The translations under genes and the position numbers were made by a program. Under the pieces are notes generated by a model. That model searched no databases. It saw only the letters and a list, made by a program, of their open reading frames with translations, and was not told the origin of the DNA. 6,788 nucleotides of DNA from Campylobacterota bacterium (GTDB lineage: Bacteria; Campylobacterota; Campylobacteria; Campylobacterales; Sulfurovaceae). Shown here piece by piece: positions 1 to 6,110 of the stretch; position 1 is the first letter of the stretch, and each line of letters starts with the position of its first letter. Location: positions 1-6,788 of the forward strand of contig JAUVCL010000105.1 in NCBI GenBank assembly GCA_030595845.1, in the 5' to 3' direction.

Positions 1-382
1 TTTCATTTGCTTCTGAGATTTTTTTCGCTAGGAACACAGCTTCATTTTTTGCATCTTCAATGATCTGAGCAGCTTTTGTCTCACTCTCGTCTAAACGAGA
101 TTGTGCATCTTTTTGCTCATCTTTTGCAGATTGAAGTTTTGTTTCGATCTCATTGAGTTGTCCTTCAATACCTTCACTTCTACCTGTAAAAAAATCTTTT
201 ACCGGATTAGCAAGCAAATAGTAAAGCAGTGATACCCAGATTATAAAGTTAAATATTCTTGGTAAAAAGTCAGTTTCTCTACCCGTCTGAATAAAGTAAC
301 GTGTTACTTCACCATCAGCAGCACCACTCGCTAAAAGAGTAGCAGGTACTACAAGTAAAGACAATAGTATAATTTTTTTCAT
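1..382 (-). CDS. atpF: F0F1 ATP synthase subunit b (5' part; runs off left edge)
   Basis: Subunit b forms the peripheral stalk that ties the membrane F0 sector to F1 and resists rotor torque. The 127 visible residues start MKKIILLSLLVVPATLLASG, a basic then hydrophobic stretch that looks like a Sec signal peptide, with possible cleavage near residues 18-20. The true b-type membrane segment follows at about 40-60 (FNFIIWVSLLYYLLANPV). From about residue 65 the protein is a charged, Ala/Glu/Lys-rich helix typical of the stalk coiled coil. The C-terminal part lies outside the window. The ATG start at 380-382 is supported by AGGAAGGG at 391-398, eight bases upstream. The gene follows atpF' with a 14-base gap, so both are co-transcribed. 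The signal-like N-terminus is unusual for b subunits in general; I believe it recurs in Campylobacterota. The b assignment rests on topology, composition and its place next to b'. Confidence 0.94.
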   Translation of the reverse strand, partial: MKKIILLSLLVVPATLLASGAADGEVTRYFIQTGRETDFLPRIFNFIIWVSLLYYLLANPVKDFFTGRSEGIEGQLNEIETKLQSAKDEQKDAQSRLDESETKAAQIIEDAKNEAVFLAKKISEANE

Positions 383-390
383 ATTTTCAT

Positions 391-398
391 CCCTTCCT
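391..398 (-). promoter_or_regulatory. Ribosome binding site of atpF
   Basis: The minus strand reads AGGAAGGG, eight bases before the atpF ATG, and overlaps the TAG stop codon of atpF' (397-399). Ribosomes finishing atpF' would therefore sit on the atpF initiation site. An ATG inside the spacer is out of frame and meets TGA after two codons, so it is not a competing start. Confidence 0.7.
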
Positions 399-819
399 AT
401 AATTTGCTAAATTTAGCTTTGAGGCTCTCTTTAAAAAGAGGCATTTGAGAAAGTAGAGCATTTTTAAGACTCTCTTTTTCCTTAGTTAACTTTTCAACAA
501 AGTTCACATACTCTTGATCCAACTCACTCTGTCTTGTTTCGACTTTACTTGCACTCAATGTTTTTTCATCATCAACTGCTTTCTGTCTTATTACTGCAGC
601 TTCATTTTTAGCATTGCTAATATTTTCATCTGCTTTAGCATTGAGTTCATCACTGTTGCCACTGAGACCTTTTGCTGCTTCTAAATCTTTTGCTATAGAG
701 TTATCTCTGTCATCCATGAACTTAACCAATGGCTGAACTAGCATTTTATTTAAAACAACAAGAAGGAACAGAAACAATACTAAGACAAACAACATCAATG
801 GTAAATGTATATCAAGCAT
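397..819 (-). CDS. atpF': F0F1 ATP synthase subunit b' (second b-type stalk subunit)
   Basis: This 140-residue protein has one N-terminal membrane helix (about residues 6-24, LPLMLFVLVLFLFLLVVLNK). A short basic/polar turn follows (VQPLVKFMDDRDNSI), then a long charged helix to the C-terminus, rich in Ala, Glu, Lys and Asp and with few helix breakers. That is the architecture of b/b' stalk subunits. The motif of a hydrophobic helix, then P-L-V-K-F-M-DDR, then I-x-x-D-L-x-x-A is typical of b'. It would pair with the atpF product, giving a b/b' heterodimeric stalk as in cyanobacteria, chloroplasts and Campylobacterota. The ATG is preceded by GAGGAG at 825-830. It is the first atp gene after parB, behind a 129-base gap with a probable promoter. 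Unlike atpF it has no signal-peptide-like leader. Confidence 0.92.
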   Translation of the reverse strand: MLDIHLPLMLFVLVLFLFLLVVLNKMLVQPLVKFMDDRDNSIAKDLEAAKGLSGNSDELNAKADENISNAKNEAAVIRQKAVDDEKTLSASKVETRQSELDQEYVNFVEKLTKEKESLKNALLSQMPLFKESLKAKFSKL

Positions 820-948
820 TAAAACTCCTCGTGTAATTTCGCGCTATTTTATCATTATTCGTATGAGGGTTTGATTAAATGTTAGTGATTTTGATCAAAA
901 TAGATGGTTTTGATCAAAATAGAAGAATAAATATTATTTAGTCTTTTT
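820..948 (-). promoter_or_regulatory. parB-atpF' intergenic region with probable atp operon promoter
   Basis: This is the largest gap between same-strand genes in the window. On the minus strand it holds an extended -10 box, TGATAAAAT (854-846, hexamer TAAAAT at 846-851), which places a transcription start near 839, about 20 bases before the atpF' ATG. No good -35 hexamer is seen 17 bases upstream. Campylobacterota housekeeping promoters commonly lack a recognisable -35 box, so this is not against it. Three TTTGATyAAA-type palindromes lie upstream of the -10 box. The promoter is inferred from motif and position only; read-through from parB is also possible. Confidence 0.5.
870..919. repeat. 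Three evenly spaced TTTGATCAAA-type palindromes
   Basis: Perfect 12-bp palindromes TTTTGATCAAAA sit at 889-900 and 908-919, within a 16-base direct repeat TTTTGATCAAAATAGA (889-904, 908-923; period 19). A third, degenerate copy TTTGATTAAA sits at 870-879. Centres are at 874.5, 894.5 and 913.5, about two helical turns apart. Relative to the inferred start near 839 they lie around -35, -55 and -75. This could be a cooperative operator for an unknown regulator. The two perfect copies can also pair as a 13-bp hairpin (888-900 with 908-920, 7-base loop), so a role in RNA is possible. Confidence 0.6.
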
Positions 949-1878
949 TTAATTTAGTATGCGACCAAAAATAGTACTGGATTTTTTCTCTTTTTGTACA
1001 GCAATAAGTTCTAGGAACTTTTCTACTTCCTGCTCATTTTCAAAGTGTATTTCGAGACTCTTTTTTTTCATTTCATACTCAAAAGGTAAGTTTTCTTTAA
1101 GCGTCTCCGTATATTTACTCAGCAGATCTTCTATCACAACCTTAGGTGTGGAAACCGGTACATGTACAGGCTCAAGTGTTGTTTCTTTATGGGTTTTTAC
1201 CATTTTTTCTGCATCACGTACAGAAAGTTTTTGACCCATGACCGAGTCTATAATGATCTTCTGTTTTTTCTCATCTAACCCAACTAAAACTTTAGCATGA
1301 CCTTGAGATATCTTTTCGGTGGCTACTTGCTCTTGAACATAAGGTGAAAGCGTAAGAAGACGCATGGTATTGGTAATTTGTGAACGACTTTTATGCACAA
1401 TATTAGAGAGTTCATCATGGGTTATATTATGTACTTTGATTAACTCAGAATAAGACTCTGCCAGCTCAATAGCATTAAGGTTTTCTCTTTGAATATTTTC
1501 AAGCAGTGCAAGTTCACGAAGTCTAATTTCATCAATATCCGCATCTGCGATGATGGCTTTGATCGTTTCAAGTTTTGCAAGTTTATGCGCTCTAAGACGA
1601 CGTTCACCCGCTATCAGTATATAGCCATCTTCTTTTTCGATCACTACAATAGGCTGAAGAAGTCCATGTGCTGTAATAGATTGGCTTAACTCTTCAAGTG
1701 CCTGCGCATCAAAATGTTTACGCGGTTGAAAAGGATTGGGGGTAATGGTATCAACATTCAGTTCTGCTACTCTTGCACCTTGTGCTTCAAGTTCAAAACT
1801 GCCTACTTGTCTAAGATCTTTTCCATACGCTTCTTCAACATCCGATAGAATATCGCCTAATCCTCTGCCTAATGCCAT
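949..1878 (-). CDS. parB: Chromosome partitioning protein ParB (Spo0J family)
   Basis: ParB binds parS sites, spreads as a CTP-dependent clamp and stimulates the ParA ATPase during origin segregation. The 309-residue protein has the expected parts in order. LGRGLGDIL at 3-11 is the N-terminal ParA-stimulating patch. NPFQPRKHF at 48-56 and GERRLRA at 91-97 are the two conserved CTP-binding/hydrolysis boxes. ENIQREN lies at 127-133. A helix-turn-helix spans about 155-176 (THDELSNIVHKSRSQITNTM). A linker follows, then a C-terminal dimerisation region (about 245-309). The ATG start is two bases after the parA stop, with AAGAGG at 1885-1890. It is the last gene of the compact obg-parB run. No consensus parS (TGTTTCACGTGAAACA) is visible in the window, so its sites must be elsewhere or diverged. 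Confidence 0.97.
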   Translation of the reverse strand: MALGRGLGDILSDVEEAYGKDLRQVGSFELEAQGARVAELNVDTITPNPFQPRKHFDAQALEELSQSITAHGLLQPIVVIEKEDGYILIAGERRLRAHKLAKLETIKAIIADADIDEIRLRELALLENIQRENLNAIELAESYSELIKVHNITHDELSNIVHKSRSQITNTMRLLTLSPYVQEQVATEKISQGHAKVLVGLDEKKQKIIIDSVMGQKLSVRDAEKMVKTHKETTLEPVHVPVSTPKVVIEDLLSKYTETLKENLPFEYEMKKKSLEIHFENEQEVEKFLELIAVQKEKKSSTIFGRILN

Positions 1879-1880
1879 AC

Positions 1881-2666
1881 TTAACCTCTTGCGATCACAG
1901 TAGCAAGGTCTCTATAGGCAAGAGAACCTTTAGACTTTGCTGCATATGTTGTTACCGGTTTACCAAAACTCGGACTCTCTGCTATCTTTACATTACGCGG
2001 AACGACAATACACTCTTTCCCTTTTTTCATATGGAAAAGTTTATCTTTAAAATGATGACTCAAATCTGCCAAGACCTGCTTTGAAAGGTTATTTTGTCCA
2101 GAATACATCGTAGGTAAAAAACCTTTGATCTTCAACTTCGGATTGATCGTCTTTTTCAGAAGACTCACGGTATTGAGTAACTGAGCAAGACCTTCGAGTG
2201 CAAAAAATTCACACTGTATAGGTATGATCACAGAATCAGATGCACTCAAAGCATTGATCGTGATCGGTCCAAGTGCCGGAGGTGAATCAATAATAATAAA
2301 ATCAAATTTTGAAGAGATCTCTTTTATTTTTGATTTAAGCACTAACTCTCTATTTTTTGCCTTAGGATTATAAAATTCTTTTTCTATTCCAACCAAGCCA
2401 ATATTAGAAGGTACAAGTTTCAGGTTCTTTACTTCTGTTTTAAGGATTACTTCTGAAAGTTTTTTAGTCCCTATGAGTACATGATAAATATTGAATTCAT
2501 AATCACCTCTGCTGAACCCTAAACTTGTTGTTGCATTAGATTGTGGATCAATATCTAATAGAAGAACTTTTTTGCCTTTTTCGGCCAAAGATGCTGCTAA
2601 ATTTACTGCTGTTGTTGTTTTTCCAACGCCACCCTTTTGGTTGGCTATACTAATTACTTCGCTCAT
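1881..2666 (-). CDS. parA: Chromosome partitioning ATPase ParA (Soj/MinD superfamily)
   Basis: ParA is a DNA-binding ATPase that moves ParB-parS complexes along the nucleoid. The 261-residue protein shows the deviant Walker A box KGGVGKTTT at 11-19 (signature Lys11, catalytic Lys16). The A' motif LLLDIDPQSNAT follows at 35-46 (Asp38, Asp40). Walker B is FIIIDSPPALGP at 123-134 (Asp127). The conserved C-terminal block VPRNVKIAESPSFGKPV lies at 222-238. Length is typical of the small chromosomal Soj type without an N-terminal regulatory domain. The start overlaps the birA stop as ATGA (2663-2666). The nearest purine-rich tract (AAAAGGG) is about 13 bases upstream, too far for a good ribosome binding site, so translation is probably coupled to birA. 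parB follows after two bases. Confidence 0.97.
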   Translation of the reverse strand: MSEVISIANQKGGVGKTTTAVNLAASLAEKGKKVLLLDIDPQSNATTSLGFSRGDYEFNIYHVLIGTKKLSEVILKTEVKNLKLVPSNIGLVGIEKEFYNPKAKNRELVLKSKIKEISSKFDFIIIDSPPALGPITINALSASDSVIIPIQCEFFALEGLAQLLNTVSLLKKTINPKLKIKGFLPTMYSGQNNLSKQVLADLSHHFKDKLFHMKKGKECIVVPRNVKIAESPSFGKPVTTYAAKSKGSLAYRDLATVIARG

Positions 2667-3298
2667 CGTAAACTATACACCCTTTTACCTTCTATAATTA
2701 AAGAACCATCCTCACATAAAGTTGCATCAGATAGGCTCTTTTGATAGTTTTCAATATGAACTGAAAACTTTTTACTTAGTTCAAATTCTACCTCATAATC
2801 ACTAAAAATTTGCTTCCATTTTGGAAATTTTTCAAGTGACACAAGGTACTTTTCTAACAATTTTTGGGGTAAGATATCGCTCTGTAAAGCTTTATAGCCA
2901 TTTTGAGAATTTTTTAAATTTATTCCAATTCCACACACTAAAGTATCTTTTACTTTTTGCGTGATCGTTCCCCCTACTTTATGATTATTATAATAAAAAT
3001 CATTTGGCCACTTTAACCAGATATCTTCATCAAGTTCTAAAAGTGTTTTTTTCATGATATAAGAAAAATAAATTGATGCCGAAGAGAGAGGAAGATCTTC
3101 CGGTAACTTTGAAATATCTACAGCGATAGAAGCGAAAAAGTTTCCTTTTCCTCCTGACCAAAAATTATCTCTACTGCCTACTCCAGAACTCTGTTCATAA
3201 GCCAAAACAGAGAAAGGAGCTTTTAGCTCTCCTTTTGTCAACTTCTCTATGAGATAAACTTGCGTAGAAGGCAGTGTATCAAAGTAGATTATCTCCAA
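2663..3298 (-). CDS. birA: Biotin--[acetyl-CoA-carboxylase] ligase, short form without HTH
   Basis: The enzyme makes biotinyl-5'-AMP from biotin and ATP and transfers biotin to the carrier lysine of acetyl-CoA carboxylase and similar enzymes. The 211 residues hold only the catalytic fold. STQ at 11-13 corresponds to the family's biotin-site ST[NQ]. The biotinoyl-AMP loop reads EQSSGVGSRDNFW at 35-47, where many family members have a GRGRxGR type loop. KWPND is at 96-100, the putative catalytic Lys107 lies in HKVGG (106-110), and GIGIN is at 123-127. The E. coli enzyme (321 residues) has an extra N-terminal winged helix that represses the bio operon; it is absent here, so this should be an enzyme only. 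The start is TTG (3296-3298), lying within the last codons of fmt (20-base overlap). The next in-frame Met is residue 82, after essential motifs, so TTG is needed. Confidence 0.93.
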   Translation of the reverse strand: MEIIYFDTLPSTQVYLIEKLTKGELKAPFSVLAYEQSSGVGSRDNFWSGGKGNFFASIAVDISKLPEDLPLSSASIYFSYIMKKTLLELDEDIWLKWPNDFYYNNHKVGGTITQKVKDTLVCGIGINLKNSQNGYKALQSDILPQKLLEKYLVSLEKFPKWKQIFSDYEVEFELSKKFSVHIENYQKSLSDATLCEDGSLIIEGKRVYSLR

Positions 3299-4193
3299 CT
3301 TTTAGCCCCCTTCCTACACAATATGCCTTCGCAGACATTGCTTTTTTGGATGCTGGTTGTAGTGCATTTATTTTAAGAGAACCGGTACCACATCCCACAA
3401 TAACACTCTCCACTTCAAATGAGAGTATTTTCAAAATTTTGTTATGACTTGTCGTATCTACAAGACTAAGTCCATCAAATTTTGTACCATTTGATGCAAA
3501 TACACCTGGCCAACCTTCAAATGCTCTATATTTATTATAAATTAAAACAGCATCTTCAAAATCTATTTCACCGTCACTCTTTTTAATTTTTTTACATAAA
3601 GTTGCTTCATTTTCATCTTGTTTCACTGCTATGTTCTGCCTAAAATTACGAACTGTGCTCAGTGTGAGTGAACAGGCATCATTGGTAAGTTGTTGCATAA
3701 GAGCGTGTAGTCTCATATCTTTAGGGATCACAAACTCTATTTTTTCAAGCATATCTCCTGTGTCTAGTCCTTCTTCCATCATCATAGAGGTCACCCCTGT
3801 TCTTGCATCACCATTCAACAAAGACTGTTGTACCGGAGATGCCCCTCTGTACTGAGGTAAAAGTGAGGCATGTAAATTAATACAGGGCGCCAAATCTAAA
3901 ATGCTCTTTGGCAAGATCTGTCCAAATGCAGCAACAATAATAAAATCTGCCTTCATCTCTCTTATCGCATCTACCATACCCTCATCACTTAAACGATTGG
4001 GCTGTAAGACTTTAATACCATATTCAAGAGCCAGAGATTTTACCGGAGGTGGTGTTAAGATCTTTTTTCGACCTACAGGACGGTCAGGCTGAGTTAATAC
4101 TAAAGAGACTTCCATATCTTCAGCTTGTATAAGCGTATCTAAGATCGCTTCTGCATAGTGGGGTGTCCCCATATAAACTATTTTATACTTCAT
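3279..4193 (-). CDS. fmt: Methionyl-tRNA formyltransferase
   Basis: Fmt transfers a formyl group from 10-formyl-tetrahydrofolate to Met-tRNA(fMet) to make the initiator used in bacterial translation. The protein has 304 residues (E. coli has 315). The N-terminal Rossmann-like domain starts KIVYMGTPHYA (4-14), and a basic loop of the type that contacts tRNA (RPVGRKKILTPPPVK) lies at 38-52. The catalytic triad of the formyltransferase family is intact at the E. coli numbering: Asn106, His108 (INLHASLLPQYRG, 105-117) and Asp144 (EGLDTGDML, 141-149). The C-terminal OB-like domain begins about residue 207 and includes EGWPGVFA (226-233). The ATG start has AAGAAG at 4200-4205 upstream. It lies 27 bases after proB and overlaps birA by 20 bases, so it is part of the same probable transcript. 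Confidence 0.98.
   Translation of the reverse strand: MKYKIVYMGTPHYAEAILDTLIQAEDMEVSLVLTQPDRPVGRKKILTPPPVKSLALEYGIKVLQPNRLSDEGMVDAIREMKADFIIVAAFGQILPKSILDLAPCINLHASLLPQYRGASPVQQSLLNGDARTGVTSMMMEEGLDTGDMLEKIEFVIPKDMRLHALMQQLTNDACSLTLSTVRNFRQNIAVKQDENEATLCKKIKKSDGEIDFEDAVLIYNKYRAFEGWPGVFASNGTKFDGLSLVDTTSHNKILKILSFEVESVIVGCGTGSLKINALQPASKKAMSAKAYCVGRGLKVGDNLL
3306..3314 (-). promoter_or_regulatory. Strong ribosome binding site deciding the TTG start of birA
   Basis: The minus strand reads GGAAGGGGG, seven bases before the TTG at 3296-3298, inside the fmt coding region. This near-ideal site and spacing support TTG as the true start and offset the weak start codon. The site overlaps codons for a conserved-looking Gly-rich end of Fmt (VGRGLKVGD), so the sequence serves two purposes. 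Confidence 0.72.
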
Positions 4194-4220
4194 TATATTC
4201 TTCTTATTTAAATTTTATTG

Positions 4221-4985
4221 TTACGAGACTTTAAAAAGTGTGCCGCCCTTATGCGCATTGTCTATAAGAAAAGATTTTACATCATCAAGGTTGAACCCCG
4301 ATGCCAAGAACATTTTTCGTTGATGCTGCATCAAATAATCAGCAGATTGCAGTTTTGTCACAATGCCGCCGGTTGCAAACTCATTATTGGGCGTATGTTC
4401 TGCAGTTAACTCTTCAGGCAAGATCTTTGTCACAACCGCTCTACGTTTTGCATCATCATATTTGTTGGGATCTTTATCATAAAAAGCATCAATATCTGAA
4501 AGAATGACCAACAACTCCGCATCAAAATGATGTGCTACATGTGCAGAGAGTCTGTCATTGTCTCCAAAAACCAATTCTTCAATACTTACAGTATCATTTT
4601 CATTGATAATAGGAACAACATTGTTTTTTAAAAGTGTGTCTATTGCATTTTTAGCATGTTCTATATGCTTTTTAGACTCAAAGACATCTGCACGAAAAAG
4701 TACTTGTGAACAAAGTAGGTTGAATCTGGAAAACTTCTCTTGATACATTTTGAGCAGTAGTGGTTGACCTATGGCTGCCAGTGCCTGTTTATTTGCGAGT
4801 TTACTTCTATCTAGTGGTAATTGTGTATACCCTGCGGAGACGGCACCTGAACTGACTAAAATGATGTCATATTGATTATCTTTTAGTTCTGCGATCAGCT
4901 CTACTAATGCCAGCATACGTACTTTAGCAATGGCACCGTTTTCGGTCAGAACATGAGAACCAACTTTTATTACAACTCTTTCCAT
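4221..4985 (-). CDS. proB: Glutamate 5-kinase, short form without PUA domain
   Basis: ProB phosphorylates glutamate to gamma-glutamyl phosphate, the first step of proline synthesis; ProA would reduce the product. Numbered from the ATG (254 residues), the amino-acid kinase fold shows VVIKVGSHVLT (4-14, with the nucleotide-phosphate Lys7), SSGAVSAG (45-52), NENDTVS (128-134), FGDNDRLSA (140-148), SDIDAFYDKDP (163-173) and TGGIVTKL (205-212). The chain ends soon after GTLF, so the C-terminal PUA domain of the 367-residue E. coli enzyme is missing. Short forms occur in other bacteria. The start is uncertain. The ATG at 4983-4985 gives the usual N-terminus MERVVIKVGS, but GGAG (4998-5001) is 12 bases away. 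A GTG at 4992-4994, directly after the obg stop, would add three residues, with only a 3-base spacing. I prefer the ATG on family grounds. Confidence 0.95.
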   Translation of the reverse strand: MERVVIKVGSHVLTENGAIAKVRMLALVELIAELKDNQYDIILVSSGAVSAGYTQLPLDRSKLANKQALAAIGQPLLLKMYQEKFSRFNLLCSQVLFRADVFESKKHIEHAKNAIDTLLKNNVVPIINENDTVSIEELVFGDNDRLSAHVAHHFDAELLVILSDIDAFYDKDPNKYDDAKRRAVVTKILPEELTAEHTPNNEFATGGIVTKLQSADYLMQHQRKMFLASGFNLDDVKSFLIDNAHKGGTLFKVS

Positions 4986-4994
4986 AAGACCCAC

Positions 4995-6110
4995 TTACTC
5001 CGCTTCATTTTCTTCTTTAACATTTTTTATAAACCCGCCTAAAGCATATCGTAATGCTTCAGTATTGATATGTGCTACAGAAGAGATAGGAAGAACAAAT
5101 AGTGGTTTCTCCTGTGGTAATACTACACCAAAGTCTGTCTCAAAGCCATAACTCAAATATTTGCTGTCTGCTTTGTATTGATTCAGTATAGTATTGGCTT
5201 CAAGGCCTATATCTTCTAAAAATGTTTCCGTTAAGACATTGACTTCATCTGAGGATAAAGCATCAATCTTTGTAATGACAATGGCATGTTTTCTTGTTGC
5301 CAATGTTTCAGAATATCGGTGCAACTCAACTAAAAGTGTCTCATATTGATACTTCATTTCTCTATAGTTAGCCGCGTCTATAAGCAGCAAGAGTGTCTTA
5401 GTTCGCTCAATATGCTTTAAAAACTCTAAGCCCAATCCTCTACCATCACTCGCACCCTCAATAATACCAGGGATATCCGCCATCATAAATGAATCATAAT
5501 CCCCTAGGTGTACTACACCAAGTTTTGGGGTAAGTGTCGTAAATTCATAATTAGCAATTTCTGGTCTTGCATTTGAAAGCGTGGAGATCAATGTTGACTT
5601 TCCTACATTCGGATAGCCTACAAGACCTACATCTGCGATAAGTTTCATCTCAAGTCTTACCTGCATTGTAATTCCTGGTAATCCCGGTTGTGCATAGGTT
5701 GGTCTTTGGTTACTCGAAGATTTAAAGTGCATATTTCCCAGTCCGCCTTTACCACCTTCAAGAAATAAAATCACTTCACCTTCAGTAACAAGGTCAAAAA
5801 GTTCTTCACCTGTTTCCATATCAACAACCGTTGTACCAGGAGGAACAGAGATCGTTGTATCTTGTCCTTTACGACCATAACACTTACGTCCCTCTCCAGG
5901 ACGACCGCCTTCTGCCTTTATATGATTACGGCCACGGAATCCTGAAAGCGTATCTGTATTATTATCTACTTCAAAAAAGACAGCGCCGCCACGACCGCCA
6001 TCTCCACCATCCGGACCACCTTTTGCAACAAATTTCTCTGTCCAAAAAGAGATTGAACCTGCACCACCCTTACCTGAACTTATCGTAAGTTCTACACTAT
6101 CTACAAACAT
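4995..6110 (-). CDS. obgE: GTPase Obg/CgtA (50S ribosome assembly)
   Basis: Obg is an essential GTPase that binds pre-50S particles and links ribosome assembly to growth and stress. The 371 residues show the glycine-rich Obg fold at about 1-157 (SGKGGAGSISF 12-22, GGPDGGDGGRGG 31-42, GGKGGLGN 119-126). The G domain follows: G1 GYPNVGKST (165-173), switch/G2 YEFTTLTP (188-195), G3 DIPG (212-215), G4 TKID (280-283, with Thr where NKxD is usual) and G5 SS (343-344). The G4-G5 interval is about 59 residues, clearly longer than in E. coli ObgE. No OCT domain follows; the chain ends in an acidic tail. The ATG is preceded by AAAGG at 6117-6121. As in many bacteria it sits next to rpmA, but here a plus-strand gene lies between them, so obg probably starts its own transcript, leading into proB through parB. 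Confidence 0.98.
   Translation of the reverse strand: MFVDSVELTISSGKGGAGSISFWTEKFVAKGGPDGGDGGRGGAVFFEVDNNTDTLSGFRGRNHIKAEGGRPGEGRKCYGRKGQDTTISVPPGTTVVDMETGEELFDLVTEGEVILFLEGGKGGLGNMHFKSSSNQRPTYAQPGLPGITMQVRLEMKLIADVGLVGYPNVGKSTLISTLSNARPEIANYEFTTLTPKLGVVHLGDYDSFMMADIPGIIEGASDGRGLGLEFLKHIERTKTLLLLIDAANYREMKYQYETLLVELHRYSETLATRKHAIVITKIDALSSDEVNVLTETFLEDIGLEANTILNQYKADSKYLSYGFETDFGVVLPQEKPLFVLPISSVAHINTEALRYALGGFIKNVKEENEAE

Noticed and set aside
889..919. FNR/CRP-type binding sites at the TTGATCAA words.
   Set aside because: The family consensus needs a 4-base spacer between TTGAT and ATCAA; here the half-sites overlap with none, so the match is only superficial.
942..950. T-run at the end of parB taken as a plus-strand terminator tail.
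   Set aside because: No plus-strand gene ends here and no stem precedes it; on the minus strand it is an A-run directly after the parB stop.
959..1234. Plus-strand reading frame antisense to the end of parB.
   Set aside because: It lies wholly within parB, which has complete family motifs; its Ser/Phe-rich product is typical of an antisense shadow, with no ribosome binding site or recognisable domain.
4221..4994. GTG at 4992-4994 as the proB start.
   Set aside because: Only three bases separate it from GGAG, and it adds residues before the usual kinase N-terminus (MERVVIKVGS). Kept as an alternative, not excluded.
5831..6088. Plus-strand reading frame antisense to the glycine-rich part of obg, giving a His/Tyr/Leu-rich product.
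   Set aside because: The odd composition is explained by reading the complement of Gly codons; obg motifs cover the whole stretch.
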